Shown piece by piece: positions 14,049 to 21,542 of a DNA stretch of 27,431 nucleotides (its first letter is position 1; the number at the start of each line of letters is the position of its first letter). Below the pieces are notes generated by a model, which did no database searches, was not told where the DNA came from, and saw only the letters and a program-made list of their open reading frames with translations. This stretch comes from a virus. The DNA lies in the IMG/VR virus record IMGVR_UViG_3300037224_000012, positions 1-27,431 of that record; one strand, given 5' to 3'. A program made the position numbers and the translations under genes.

Positions 14049-14813
14049 TTAGTAACCTACTGCATGAAGTTGATTCACGTACCAAGTCCAAGCCACATTA
14101 ATATCTGTGGTACTGGATGGACCTATTTTGTGAGACATTATGTTAGTTTCATCGGTGGAGAATCTCATTCCGACCGCTGTTAATCCCATACTCATAGAAT
14201 ACTCATACTGTCCGGGGATCAGTGCACCGTAAGCATCATGCCCTGGCATACAAGTCACTGTTATTATGGTCGTGGGATCATTGGCCCATGTACCGGTATT
14301 AATATCAGTCTCTACCGTTCTCAGTGGAATAAGAGCCGCCTTAAATTGCGCTTCATTAAACACATTTGTAAACACCGGGGCTTTTAGATCCTGGTTTAGC
14401 ATTCCTGTTATGACTACCTTAGGTGATGTCGTATCGTAGCCGGTTGGAGTGACCATTGAGGTATCCACTGTTGCGGGTTTATCTTGTGTTGCTGGTGCTA
14501 CTGTTTTGGCCGGGGTGTTATTAACTGCGACTGTGGCCGGAGTCGCTGTAGTTGCAGTATTTGTTGGTATTTCGTATACTGTTTGCTCTGCTCCGGGGTC
14601 ATATATTCCTAGTGGTGTTGTCATTGATGTATCTATGCCAGGTGTTGCCACTACTGGAGTAACGTTATCAACTACTGGAGATACATTATCAACTACTGGT
14701 GACATTCCCGATAGAAATCCAGCTATTCCACTGGTATAGATATAATCATTATGCGCCGTTGCTGGCATACAGAACATAAACATAATCGCAATTAAAATTA
14801 TATACTTCATCAT
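14049..14813 (-). CDS. Secreted Thr/Pro-rich protein
   Basis: A signal peptide is clear: MMKYIILIAIMFMFCMPATA, with likely cleavage after residue 20. The next 110 residues are low complexity and rich in Thr, Pro, Ala and Val, with SPVVDNV twice in tandem (38-51) and DTSMTTPLG / DTSMVTPTG (61, 117). Such linkers are often glycosylated in archaea. The last 120 residues form a globular domain with NDPTTIITVTCMPGHDAYGA and a Trp-Tyr end. GAGGTGAA precedes a double ATG. It overlaps the upstream gene by 4 bases. A surface or virion role is inferred from export; the family is unknown. Confidence 0.65.
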   Translation of the reverse strand: MMKYIILIAIMFMFCMPATAHNDYIYTSGIAGFLSGMSPVVDNVSPVVDNVTPVVATPGIDTSMTTPLGIYDPGAEQTVYEIPTNTATTATPATVAVNNTPAKTVAPATQDKPATVDTSMVTPTGYDTTSPKVVITGMLNQDLKAPVFTNVFNEAQFKAALIPLRTVETDINTGTWANDPTTIITVTCMPGHDAYGALIPGQYEYSMSMGLTAVGMRFSTDETNIMSHKIGPSSTTDINVAWTWYVNQLHAVGY

Positions 14814-14917
14814 TTCACCTCATTAACTTCCTTAAACATAGTCATAATCATTTCTGCTTTGTTATCCTGGAAATGACTTAGTGCTACGTAGTGTACCATT
14901 GCTTCCTCTTCATACAT
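14810..14917 (-). CDS. 35-residue acidic microprotein
   Basis: A short frame starting MYEEEAMVHYVALSHFQ, with AAGTGAT upstream, forms one amphipathic helix rich in Met and Glu. It ends in TGA overlapping the ATG of the secreted protein gene, and its final codons contain that gene's GAGGTG ribosome site. This supports a coupled small gene, though function is unknown. Confidence 0.45.
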   Translation of the reverse strand: MYEEEAMVHYVALSHFQDNKAEMIMTMFKEVNEVK

Positions 14918-14922
14918 AATTA

Positions 14923-15060
14923 TCACTTCTTTAATTTCCTTATCCTGAATCCGTTGCAGGGAAATACCGGATTATTATTAATCTTTGGACATCTCCCTGG
15001 TAGATTTATTTTCCAGTAGCATAGTGCACAAGTTCCCCATAGGTTCTTAGGTACTTTCAT
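14923..15060 (-). CDS. Cys-containing microprotein (45 residues)
   Basis: The product has CALC at 11-14, then single Cys at 24 and 35, and a Lys/Arg-rich end. Four Cys suggest a metal site, but the spacing is not a standard ribbon. The start overlaps the end of the MuF-like gene by 14 bases. No family recognised. Confidence 0.45.
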   Translation of the reverse strand: MKVPKNLWGTCALCYWKINLPGRCPKINNNPVFPCNGFRIRKLKK

Positions 15061-15637
15061 CGATGTACTCCAGCCAGCATTTGCATCCTATTCCTTCAGG
15101 AATCATCAACCCATTACTAAAGGCCTCATTTAGTGGCCGGGATTCGCCCTCAATTAGGTGAGCCTCCCTCGGAACTATACTGTTTCCCCGGTGCCAGACT
15201 TTAGTAATTTTGGCGTCGGTTTCCTTAGCATAGTTTTGGACATAATCATCTGTGCCATTAACACTAGCGGTATGCTGCTCGTTATCCCAAATCAGTTTAG
15301 CACGTTCCGGGCTGCTTATAAAAGAGTTATCGAGAAGGGTTTGAAATTCCGGGAATGACATATCTTTGCCCTGCTCCAGCAAAAGCTTGAAGTTGGCCTT
15401 ATCCGTGTCATCGAGGGTTTTAACTAACTCTAAACCGTGCTCTTGATAGTATTTCATTACAGAGCTGGAGTTTAGAGAGTAATCGAGGTTAAGGCTTGCG
15501 GCCCCAACCTTTTGGCCGTCCATGTAATCCTGGGCTACTGATTTTTCCCAAACATAATTCCATACCTTTTCGTTAAGTTCGTTAACTTTATCCTTAACAC
15601 CTTTCCATAAATTATCGAAATTCAATATCACCAACAC
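15047..15637 (-). CDS. MuF / SPP1 gp7-like minor head protein
   Basis: The 196-residue product follows the portal gene, the standard place for this family. The C-terminal 55 residues carry [29 protein letters not shown] and [14 protein letters not shown], matching the W-x-x-x-x-x-x-V-R-x-x-H ... G ... P ... C-x-C pattern of the phage Mu F domain. The first 120 residues are helical. SPP1 gp7 binds the portal and helps DNA release. The start is uncertain: GTG at 15637, GTG at 15631 and TTG at 15625 all lie after an AAGGTG stretch. The start abuts the AP2 remnant on the other strand. Confidence 0.75.
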   Translation of the reverse strand: MLVILNFDNLWKGVKDKVNELNEKVWNYVWEKSVAQDYMDGQKVGAASLNLDYSLNSSSVMKYYQEHGLELVKTLDDTDKANFKLLLEQGKDMSFPEFQTLLDNSFISSPERAKLIWDNEQHTASVNGTDDYVQNYAKETDAKITKVWHRGNSIVPREAHLIEGESRPLNEAFSNGLMIPEGIGCKCWLEYIDEST

Positions 15638-15645
15638 CTTCGCAA

Positions 15646-15768
15646 ATTAACGCTAACCATAAAGTTATTAATTTAGGTCAATTTGAATCTGAGATTGACG
15701 CAGCAAAAGCTTATGATAAAGCTGCTAAAAAATACTTTGGAGAATATGCTAGATTAAATAATATCTAA
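15646..15768 (+). pseudogene. AP2-domain remnant of a homing endonuclease
   Basis: This plus-strand frame reads [20 protein letters not shown] followed by [12 protein letters not shown] and a stop at 15766-15768. That is the second half of an AP2 DNA-binding domain, as found at the C-terminus of HNH-AP2 homing endonucleases. It has no start codon or HNH part here, so it is a truncated leftover. It fills almost the whole gap between the portal stop (15770) and the MuF-like start, and lies opposite in direction to all virion genes. Confidence 0.8.
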
Positions 15769-15769
15769 C

Positions 15770-17575
15770 TTAGCTCCAAGGATATTTTTCTTCTTCTGGT
15801 AAAAAACCGGCTTCTTTTGCCCATACTGCGAATAGGTGCGCTTTCTCTGCCATTAGCTTCTCCAGCTCGGCAGGGGTCTTTTTATCAGATGCATTAGTTA
15901 TAAAGTTTTCGACAAGAGAGTTTTTGAGTGGCTTCTCTTGTTTGTCTTTTACCACTTCTCCCTTGTCGGTCTTAACGTTCTTTCCGCCTTTGCCTTTAAC
16001 GTCTTTAGTTATAGTGACATCAACAGGTTTGACCTGAGTACCGACCGGGTTCTTTCCTGGAGGTACCGCGCCTTTCTTTTGCGCTAGTCCTGGCGGTACT
16101 TGGCCGGGTTGCCCTGGCGGTACGCCTGCCTTAGATGCTAAGGTCGCGTTAAACTGATCCTGCTTAGCTTGTGCGTCGGATGCATCCTTTTCTTCTTTGG
16201 CTGTTTTGTCTTCCTCGGACATTGGCGGTTTGCCTGCAATCTCCCTAATCTCATCCTCAGTGAATAGATTAGTCATACCAAAGGCTATTGCAGCCCGCTT
16301 GAATAGCTCGGTCTCATCTGTCGGGTCTAACTCTTTCCATTCAACTTCAACTGTCCAGCCCTCGTAGCCGTTCTCTTCTAATATGGTATTCCACATCTCA
16401 ATAAACGTCTTGGCTACTCGCTCTCTCCAGCCCTCGGCAATCATCATGAGTAGTTCGAGACCTGCAGCGTTAGACTTTCCGAGTCCACCACTTCCACCGT
16501 TTTGAGACTCTAAGAAGTCCCTCGGCACTAAAGCCTTTAAAACTCTCTCTTCATAACTCGTTATTACCTGCATAGGGTCTATACAGAGTTTATAATCTAG
16601 TGGCACCGGCGTTATGCATGATGGCGCTACCATAGCGTTATTTTTGCCGTGGTTAACTGCGATCTTCTTTCCCATTTCAAAAGCTGTAGCGGGACTCCAT
16701 AAGCCTTGACCCTGGGCTGCCGGGTTGTCTCTGTATTCTTCAATTTTGATCCAGAGTAACGGCGCACCGGCCCGGTGTACTGTTTCCATTAGTGCCATAT
16801 CTGCATAATCAAGCTTCCTGATTAGAGGCATTACTTTTTGAACAAATGAGTCGCCGTCTACTTGTTCTGAGATTTCATCCTTAAGATGAATCACATTTTT
16901 TGTCGGAATCTGGATAGGTACGGATATCTGGTTTTGCTTCTGCCAATACTCAAAGGTATTGGTCTGCTTGTCGAAGACAATACCATAAAGAATATCACCC
17001 GTTACATATCTCTGGATATCCATTCTTCCTATAGGTCTTTCACAAAAAGAATAAGCTGGAAGTCTCTTGAATATCACCGGGGCTGTCCAATCTTCAATTG
17101 TGCCCTCGATCCGCTCGAAAACCGCGCTGCCATAGATAAATTCGTCGTAAGTAGCCTGCCTCATTCTGAGAATAGTCTTTACTACTTTACTATCTATCCT
17201 ATCTATTTTGCTTTGGACTTCATCAATGTCATCCTCGGGAATGTCTTTTGCTTTATCCTCTGGAGGAATTGGTTTGATCTTTGCGCCACTAAATGCAAAG
17301 TCATCAATCTGTCTTAGTATTCTTGAAAGTAGATAGTGCTTCCCTGCGTGTCGCACAGTGTCCACCGTTATCAGTGGATTGATAAAGTAAATATCAGTAT
17401 TAGGGAATTCCATACCCAAAGAACTATTTTTATTCGCATTCATCAGTGCGTTTGGGTCATTTTTTATTGGTTCATAACGTGTACCATTTGGTAGCACTAA
17501 AACATAATCATCTGCAAGATTTGGCTGATTAATAGCCGGGTCGTGCGATTTCTGTTTAGCTATATTCCTTGGCAA
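15770..17575 (-). CDS. Portal protein
   Basis: TTG start at 17575, supported by AGGGGGTGAG at good spacing, giving 601 residues. The order TerL, portal, MuF is standard. The core (about 80-460) includes YGSAVFERIEGTIEDW, RLPAYSFCERP, NVIHLKDE and then GAPLLWIKIEEY, with a mixed alpha/beta clip and stem pattern and a long helix (VITSYEERVLKALVPRDFLE) before a Gly-rich loop, as in phage portals. The C-terminal 130 residues are an extension rich in Pro, Gly and Lys (GVPPGQPGQVPPG), likely flexible, ending in a helix. The portal forms the ring through which DNA enters and leaves. Confidence 0.8.
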   Translation of the reverse strand: MPRNIAKQKSHDPAINQPNLADDYVLVLPNGTRYEPIKNDPNALMNANKNSSLGMEFPNTDIYFINPLITVDTVRHAGKHYLLSRILRQIDDFAFSGAKIKPIPPEDKAKDIPEDDIDEVQSKIDRIDSKVVKTILRMRQATYDEFIYGSAVFERIEGTIEDWTAPVIFKRLPAYSFCERPIGRMDIQRYVTGDILYGIVFDKQTNTFEYWQKQNQISVPIQIPTKNVIHLKDEISEQVDGDSFVQKVMPLIRKLDYADMALMETVHRAGAPLLWIKIEEYRDNPAAQGQGLWSPATAFEMGKKIAVNHGKNNAMVAPSCITPVPLDYKLCIDPMQVITSYEERVLKALVPRDFLESQNGGSGGLGKSNAAGLELLMMIAEGWRERVAKTFIEMWNTILEENGYEGWTVEVEWKELDPTDETELFKRAAIAFGMTNLFTEDEIREIAGKPPMSEEDKTAKEEKDASDAQAKQDQFNATLASKAGVPPGQPGQVPPGLAQKKGAVPPGKNPVGTQVKPVDVTITKDVKGKGGKNVKTDKGEVVKDKQEKPLKNSLVENFITNASDKKTPAELEKLMAEKAHLFAVWAKEAGFLPEEEKYPWS

Positions 17576-17592
17576 TTATTCTCACCCCCTTA

Positions 17593-17712
17593 TTAATTTA
17601 GTTCGGTCCAGGCTATTGATATAGTGTCGACCTGATCATCGTGTTCTGTAATCGTTATAATAGGGTTAACGAAGTAGGCATTATCTCTTGATTTCATTTT
17701 ATTGTTTGGCAA
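17593..17712 (-). pseudogene. Chimeric mini-ORF: portal-like start joined to terminase C-terminal motif
   Basis: A 39-codon frame with TTG start lies between TerL and portal. Its leader GGTGAAAATAATTGCCAA nearly equals the portal's GGTGAGAATAATTGCCAA. The encoded AYFVNPIITI resembles portal residues 62-71 (IYFINPLITV). It then continues EHDDQVDTISIAW, matching TerL 381-393 (EHDDQIDAMSIAW), which contains the nuclease metal ligands. It therefore looks like a deletion scar: the front of a portal gene fused to the end of a terminase gene. It has its own ribosome site and may still be translated. Confidence 0.7.
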
Positions 17713-17730
17713 TTATTTTCACCTCAATTT

Positions 17731-19035
17731 TTATTCCGGCCACGGAACATCTTCAATGTCCATGCTACTATCATTACCGAAATCGCCTAAGCTTCCACTA
17801 TTACCAGAAAATACTCCAGTTATAGCGCCCGCTCCCTGGGGTATTCCTAACACGGCCCAGGCTATTGACATCGCGTCTATCTGATCGTCATGTTCTGCAA
17901 CAGGAAATCCAAAAAGCTCAGTCTCAAACTCTGGAGGAAGTCCTCTAACATGATAGACTTCTTTGCGCTCGTACCGGGCCTCTAAGGGAGCAAATCTAAA
18001 GATCTTATCCTTATTTGCTGGCACGCCTACGACAGCGTAGTTTGTGGCCCTGGATATAGTTTGAACCATAACGTCTTGGTACCCGACTTTCTCAATACCT
18101 ATATACGAGGGATTCCATTTATCTGCCTGTTGTTTGATAAAAGCAATTTGACTCTGAAATGATCCGCGCATTCTTCGGACATCCAAAACATAGACGCTGC
18201 CTTTGACATCCCGGCCCAGAATAGCACAAGCAGTATAATCCGCTGTTTTCTTCTCGGATATTGCCAGGTCAACACCCATTGATATTGACATCTGATCCAG
18301 AACGGATTTCTGAGGCATATCCAGGTAACGATCTTCGAGCCACGCACGTTGTATCCTCGCGCCTGCAGATGATACGAACTCTGCCATATACTCGCGGCGG
18401 AATGTAATGCTTGGAGTGTCTACCTTAACATCATCGATCTCAGAAGCATCTATAAAAGGATTAGTATAAGACGAATAACTCCAGCTCTTATACTGTGGAT
18501 TATCACCTTTTTGGCCTTTTAGCCAAAATTTATGAAACCACCCGTTTTCTATATTAGGAGTGGAAATTAAAATAGCGCCGCCTTTGTGGTCAACTAAAGT
18601 AGGACGTAGAACTTCGTTCCAGGTCTTACCGTTGTTCTCGGCTACTTCTTCAAGAAAGTCTGCTTCGTCTATAATCATATAATCCAGGCCCTCACCTCTC
18701 GAAAAATCGGCCCGGTTTGCTGACTTGAAGGCAATGAATCCCCCGTTAGGAAGTTCAATCTTCTTGGGTTTGGTTCTGCTAATGATTAACTTAGAATAGA
18801 GTGCGGGGATCTGCCTAAATAAAGCCTCGATCTCTCCAAAGCCCAGGTCACAAGCAGTATAGGACGGTGCAACCCACCAAACCTTTTTGCCACGCATAGC
18901 TTTATCGAAAGCGATAACGCTACACATTTTAGTCTTACCAAAACGCCGCCCTGCACATACTGCCTTAAATCGGGTTTTGTCAGCTACGATATCAGCCTGT
19001 TCCGGGTAAAGGTAAGGTGCTGTAATTGGTTGCAT
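17731..19035 (-). CDS. Terminase large subunit
   Basis: The 434 residues contain the ATPase and nuclease modules of TerL. Walker A is CAGRRFGKTK (27-36), Walker B is MIIDEADF (120-127) and the coupling motif is AILISTPN (154-161). The RNase H-like nuclease has GVDLAISEKKTADYTA with Asp256, IGIEK with Glu315, and HDDQIDAMS with Asp383/384 and Asp387. All catalytic residues appear intact. GGAGAATATA precedes the ATG at 19035. The motor pumps viral DNA into the head and cuts it. Confidence 0.95.
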   Translation of the reverse strand: MQPITAPYLYPEQADIVADKTRFKAVCAGRRFGKTKMCSVIAFDKAMRGKKVWWVAPSYTACDLGFGEIEALFRQIPALYSKLIISRTKPKKIELPNGGFIAFKSANRADFSRGEGLDYMIIDEADFLEEVAENNGKTWNEVLRPTLVDHKGGAILISTPNIENGWFHKFWLKGQKGDNPQYKSWSYSSYTNPFIDASEIDDVKVDTPSITFRREYMAEFVSSAGARIQRAWLEDRYLDMPQKSVLDQMSISMGVDLAISEKKTADYTACAILGRDVKGSVYVLDVRRMRGSFQSQIAFIKQQADKWNPSYIGIEKVGYQDVMVQTISRATNYAVVGVPANKDKIFRFAPLEARYERKEVYHVRGLPPEFETELFGFPVAEHDDQIDAMSIAWAVLGIPQGAGAITGVFSGNSGSLGDFGNDSSMDIEDVPWPE

Positions 19036-19060
19036 TATATTCTCCTAATGTTATATATTG

Positions 19061-19076
19061 TTAGGTAACTTCCTAA
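19061..19076 (-). other. Small inverted repeat before TerL
   Basis: TTAGG and CCTAA arms flank a 6-base loop about 26 bases upstream of the TerL ATG. The second part of a longer related sequence (CATTAGGAG) then provides the ribosome site. It might affect translation of TerL or be chance. Confidence 0.25.
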
Positions 19077-19094
19077 ACTCATAATTATAATACT

Positions 19095-19406
19095 TTAAAT
19101 ACTTTCAAAAATGGGTGAGACCGATGTGCATCTCATTATATTTTTCGTTTCAGGTGTTAATACGTTATTCGTATGGCCTGTTGGGGGTCCAATACCAGGT
19201 ATTCCGCTTAAGTTTAACTTAGTAGTAATCGGATTATTAACGCCTGATATAACGAATATAATGAGAATAATAATAATAAGGAAAAATAAAAGAGTAGTTT
19301 GGGTTCCGGTTTTGTGTTTGGAGTAGCACTTATTTAAGTGCTTCGTCTGCTCCAAATGTGTAAGTATCCTGCCAGTTTGCTCCAAATTTTGCTCCATATG
19401 CAGCAT
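19095..19406 (-). CDS. Small single-pass membrane protein
   Basis: The frame gives 103 residues from ATG at 19406. It has one very hydrophobic segment at about 39-54 (LLFFLIIIILIIFVIS) and a polar tail ending RCTSVSPIFESI. The first 25 residues overlap the 52-residue gene upstream in another frame, and no strong ribosome site is seen, so the true start is uncertain and may be one of the later TTG codons. Function unknown. Confidence 0.45.
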   Translation of the reverse strand: MLHMEQNLEQTGRILTHLEQTKHLNKCYSKHKTGTQTTLLFFLIIIILIIFVISGVNNPITTKLNLSGIPGIGPPTGHTNNVLTPETKNIMRCTSVSPIFESI

Positions 19407-19488
19407 CCGCCAAGTGTATTAAATCGTTATCATAGAATTGATCCATATCGATTAATAGGTCTATCATATTCATAAGCATATCACTCAT
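19330..19488 (-). CDS. 52-residue small protein
   Basis: It starts MSDMLMNMIDLLIDMDQFYD and ends with YGAKFGANWQDTYTFGADEA. The ATG overlaps the stop of the upstream 39-residue frame by 8 bases and uses GGGAGACATTAA as ribosome site. DMLMN near the start also occurs in the 84-residue protein at 19593-19847, which suggests a common origin. Function unknown. Confidence 0.5.
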   Translation of the reverse strand: MSDMLMNMIDLLIDMDQFYDNDLIHLADAAYGAKFGANWQDTYTFGADEALK

Positions 19489-19600
19489 TTAATGTCTCCC
19501 ACTCAATATAAAGTCCAAATCTTTTATAAAAGGCTTCTTCTACTAGTTGTCTCCACCCTTCAATTATCGTATTAACTACTAATAGATTGCTATTACTCAT
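19481..19600 (-). CDS. 39-residue small protein, related at its end to its upstream neighbour
   Basis: The last 11 residues, GLYIEWETLNE, match the end of the upstream 84-residue protein, GLYIEREPLNE, and the match continues at DNA level through the next start codon. The frame overlaps both neighbours by 8 bases with the same ATGAGTRA arrangement. It is probably a product of local duplication. Confidence 0.5.
   Translation of the reverse strand: MSNSNLLVVNTIIEGWRQLVEEAFYKRFGLYIEWETLNE
19483..19517. repeat. 35-bp direct repeat, copy B
   Basis: It matches copy A (19595-19629) at 31 of 35 positions, starting actcatttaatg. The repeat spans the end of one small gene, the ribosome site and the start of the next, so the duplication carried a complete gene junction. 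Confidence 0.75.
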
Positions 19601-19847
19601 TTAATGGCTCCCGCTCAATATAAAGGCCCAGGCTTCTAATGTCCTCGAATAGAGTCATATCAAAGTGATATATTCCATTAGGTCTACGCATAACGCACCT
19701 ATCAAAGTCGGTGGTTATATCGTCTAACTCAAGACGTTCTGATGCTTGTAGCACTCGCATAGTGCCATTTAGTAGCCTCTGTGCCGTGTTCATAAGCATA
19801 TCTGCAACTATGGTATTTGTTTTCATTTGCTCTTTAGTAAGTATCAT
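19593..19847 (-). CDS. 84-residue unknown protein between terminase genes
   Basis: The product starts MILTKEQMKTNTIVADMLMN with CCGGAGGATAATA upstream, and is helical with a central FDRCVMRRPNGIYHFD stretch. The C-terminus GLYIEREPLNE is repeated in the next gene downstream. No family is recognised. It is part of a packed cluster between terS and terL. Confidence 0.5.
   Translation of the reverse strand: MILTKEQMKTNTIVADMLMNTAQRLLNGTMRVLQASERLELDDITTDFDRCVMRRPNGIYHFDMTLFEDIRSLGLYIEREPLNE
19595..19629. repeat. 35-bp direct repeat, copy A
   Basis: See copy B at 19483-19517. The two are 112 bp apart in the same orientation. Confidence 0.75.
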
Positions 19848-19989
19848 TATTATCCTCCGGGAATTCTTCCTCTAATATGTTAACGTGGTCTATAACCTCA
19901 TTGAGCTTATCAATAGCCTCATTGAGTTTGATAAGCAATTGTATGGAACTTTCATTATATAAGGGTTTAAACGTCTCAATTTTCATCAT
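19834..19989 (-). CDS. Coiled-coil microprotein (about 51 residues)
   Basis: Three ATG codons in a row follow GAGGTG; the second (19989) has the best spacing. The middle LLIKLNEAIDKLNEVIDHV has a clear heptad of Leu/Ile/Val, so a short coiled coil is likely. Its start overlaps the terS stop and its end overlaps the next gene's start. A partner role for the terminase is possible only by position. Confidence 0.5.
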   Translation of the reverse strand: MMKIETFKPLYNESSIQLLIKLNEAIDKLNEVIDHVNILEEEFPEDNNDTY

Positions 19990-20387
19990 CATTCCACCTC
20001 ATCATTCTTGTCTTTAGAAAGCTGGTCAGCCCAAACTAACACGATAGGCTTCTCATCATCGCCGGATACTTCAATTTTTTCCTGCTTATTCCAGTGTTTG
20101 CTCATCCTTTCCAAAATCCAAGCATAAGCGTGCCAATCCTCTTTGACTGCTCCAAATTCTTTGATCTTCTCAAGAATTGCATCAACAGCTTCCGACTTTG
20201 CCTCGTCTATTGAGTCAGAAAAGCCAGTGTATCTAGCATCCCCATCGATCGATAAATTATACCACTTATAAAATGACGTATCGCTGCATCCAGACAACTT
20301 ACACGCATCATCTATGCTATGTCCATTCTTTAAATGCTCCACTAAGCGATTTTTTATCGCCTCATTATACGAAGTCTGCCTAGACAT
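19989..20387 (-). CDS. Terminase small subunit
   Basis: The start is set at ATG 20387, with GGTG 7 bases upstream, giving 132 residues; the frame remains open further upstream but into a promoter-like region. Residues 11-43 form a helix-turn-helix (RLVEHLKNGHSIDDACKLSG followed by CSDTSFYKWY) like those that bind pac/cos DNA. The middle is helical, and AWILERMSKHWNKQEKIEV (89-107) is the typical oligomerisation-to-C-terminal pattern of phage small terminases. It lies upstream of TerL with small genes between. Confidence 0.8.
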   Translation of the reverse strand: MSRQTSYNEAIKNRLVEHLKNGHSIDDACKLSGCSDTSFYKWYNLSIDGDARYTGFSDSIDEAKSEAVDAILEKIKEFGAVKEDWHAYAWILERMSKHWNKQEKIEVSGDDEKPIVLVWADQLSKDKNDEVE

Positions 20388-20406
20388 AACATAACACCAT
20401 GCTGTA

Positions 20407-20420
20407 ATATATATATAATT
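20407..20420 (-). promoter_or_regulatory. Candidate TATA-box promoter for the packaging/morphogenesis genes
   Basis: AATTATATATATAT lies 20-33 bases before the terS start codon. If used, transcription would begin very near the ATG, giving little or no leader, although a GGTG site is present. The region from the tRNA end to terS has no other long gene, which supports a promoter here. Confidence 0.4.
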
Positions 20421-20451
20421 AGTCCTAAAAATGTAAAGAATAGAAATAAAT

Positions 20452-20541
20452 TTATTTTCTCTTAGACATTGCTGCAAGTTTTGGTAGTACCTTAATGGCG
20501 TCAAAGTATTCTATGCCAGCATACCGTACTATCAAGGTCAT
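20452..20541 (-). CDS. Possible 29-residue peptide
   Basis: A frame beginning MTLIVRYAGIEYFDAIKVLP with GGAGAT just upstream lies between the tRNA and terS. It is basic at the end (SKRK). The only support is the ribosome site; it may be chance. Confidence 0.3.
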   Translation of the reverse strand: MTLIVRYAGIEYFDAIKVLPKLAAMSKRK

Positions 20542-20561
20542 TGATCTCCATTAAAGAGAAA

Positions 20562-20643
20562 TACCAGGTGAGAGAATTGAACTCCCTAAGTCCTTCGACA
20601 GCAGATTTTAAGTCAGCTCCGTTATCCAATCCGGCAACCTGGT
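20562..20643 (-). tRNA. tRNA-Leu (anticodon UAA)
   Basis: The 82-base gene folds as a class II tRNA. The acceptor stem is perfect over 7 bp (ACCAGGT with ACCTGGT), followed by discriminator A73 and no encoded CCA. The D arm is CCG / CGG around GATTGGATAA, with the conserved GG. The anticodon loop is CTTAAAA, anticodon TAA, in a 5-bp stem with one T-T mismatch (GCTGA / TCTGC). The long variable arm has GTC-GAAG-GAC, and the T arm is GGGAG / CTCTC around TTCAATT. The A73, long arm and anticodon agree on leucine. It begins 9 bases after the upstream gene. Confidence 0.85.
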
Positions 20644-20651
20644 GAAAAAAT

Positions 20652-21080
20652 TTAGTAATGAGTCTGGGCAAACTTCCAGCCTTGATACTTCAGCTCATCT
20701 CTCTTGGCTTTTACCTGCCGGGTATGCTCATACTCGGCTACAGTGTCAGCATATGGATCTCGTGGCTCATATCCGCACTCTATAAGCCTATCATAGTAAT
20801 AGAGGTAAAACTTGGCTTTGTATCCAGCCAGGAAATATTCATACTTGAATAATCCCTCTATTATTTTGTCTACTAGATCATCCCTATCAGATTTCTTAAG
20901 CCTGAAGATAAGCCCTGTCGCCAGCTTTGCTAAGTAGTCTTCGCTGGTTCTCTGCTTCCTGATTGCGTTCTCACCTACGACCGTATCGTTAAAGATACGG
21001 GTTCTGGCGTCTAGGTCGTCTATGATGACATCGCAATCCCCTACTACAATTTTCAGGTTTCCAATTTGTACTTCATGCAT
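20652..21080 (-). CDS. Unknown protein, 142 residues
   Basis: The ATG at 21080 is chosen because AAGGTGATAGTG precedes it and the earlier in-frame starts overlap the upstream gene. The N-terminus (MHEVQIGNLKIVVGDCDVII) is beta-like; the rest is helical and rich in Tyr, Lys and Glu, with YKAKFYLYYYDRLIECGYEP. No family recognised. It ends 8 bases before the tRNA. Confidence 0.55.
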   Translation of the reverse strand: MHEVQIGNLKIVVGDCDVIIDDLDARTRIFNDTVVGENAIRKQRTSEDYLAKLATGLIFRLKKSDRDDLVDKIIEGLFKYEYFLAGYKAKFYLYYYDRLIECGYEPRDPYADTVAEYEHTRQVKAKRDELKYQGWKFAQTHY

Positions 21081-21090
21081 CACTATCACC

Positions 21091-21483
21091 TTATCCATAT
21101 AAGATTCCATCGTGTACCGGTACCTTAGTAGTGTCATATGGTACTTCGCCAGGTGGTGATACTACTGCAGGTACTTCTTGTGGAGGAGCCATGTTTGCTT
21201 TCATAATAGCTGCAGTGATATTTGCCTTTAGCTGCAGGAATTGGCCGAAGGTAATATCTGGTACTGGCGCGAAATCATGCATTACAAGTAGTCCATCTAT
21301 CCTGGTTAACATTAATCTTCTGTTTTCCAGCTCTAACTCTTCTTGGCCTAGAATTACATTCCCAAGAAGCATTCCACCACCTATTAACACTGTGCATATA
21401 TCGCACTCATACCCTTTTCCGTTAGGAGCTTCTACCAGGCAGTTCTTATGAGGCAGTATTTCAGACATATCAATTTTTTCCAT
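21091..21483 (-). CDS. Unknown protein, 130 residues
   Basis: The ATG at 21483 fits the GGTGA site better than the GTG at 21492. The N-terminal half has two Cys (CLVEAPNGKGYECDIC region), a Gly-rich stretch IGGGMLLGN and a helix; the C-terminal 35 residues are Pro/Val-rich (PPQEVPAVVSPPGEVP). Function not recognised. Confidence 0.5.
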   Translation of the reverse strand: MEKIDMSEILPHKNCLVEAPNGKGYECDICTVLIGGGMLLGNVILGQEELELENRRLMLTRIDGLLVMHDFAPVPDITFGQFLQLKANITAAIMKANMAPPQEVPAVVSPPGEVPYDTTKVPVHDGILYG

Positions 21484-21542
21484 CCTTTTCACCTTACCTT
21501 AATAAATGCAATTATTCTATATGAATGTTTTGCTTCAGTATC

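Noticed and set aside
19035-19078. 13-codon frame before TerL as a leader peptide
   Set aside because: No ribosome site precedes it and the overlap with the TerL start can be chance.
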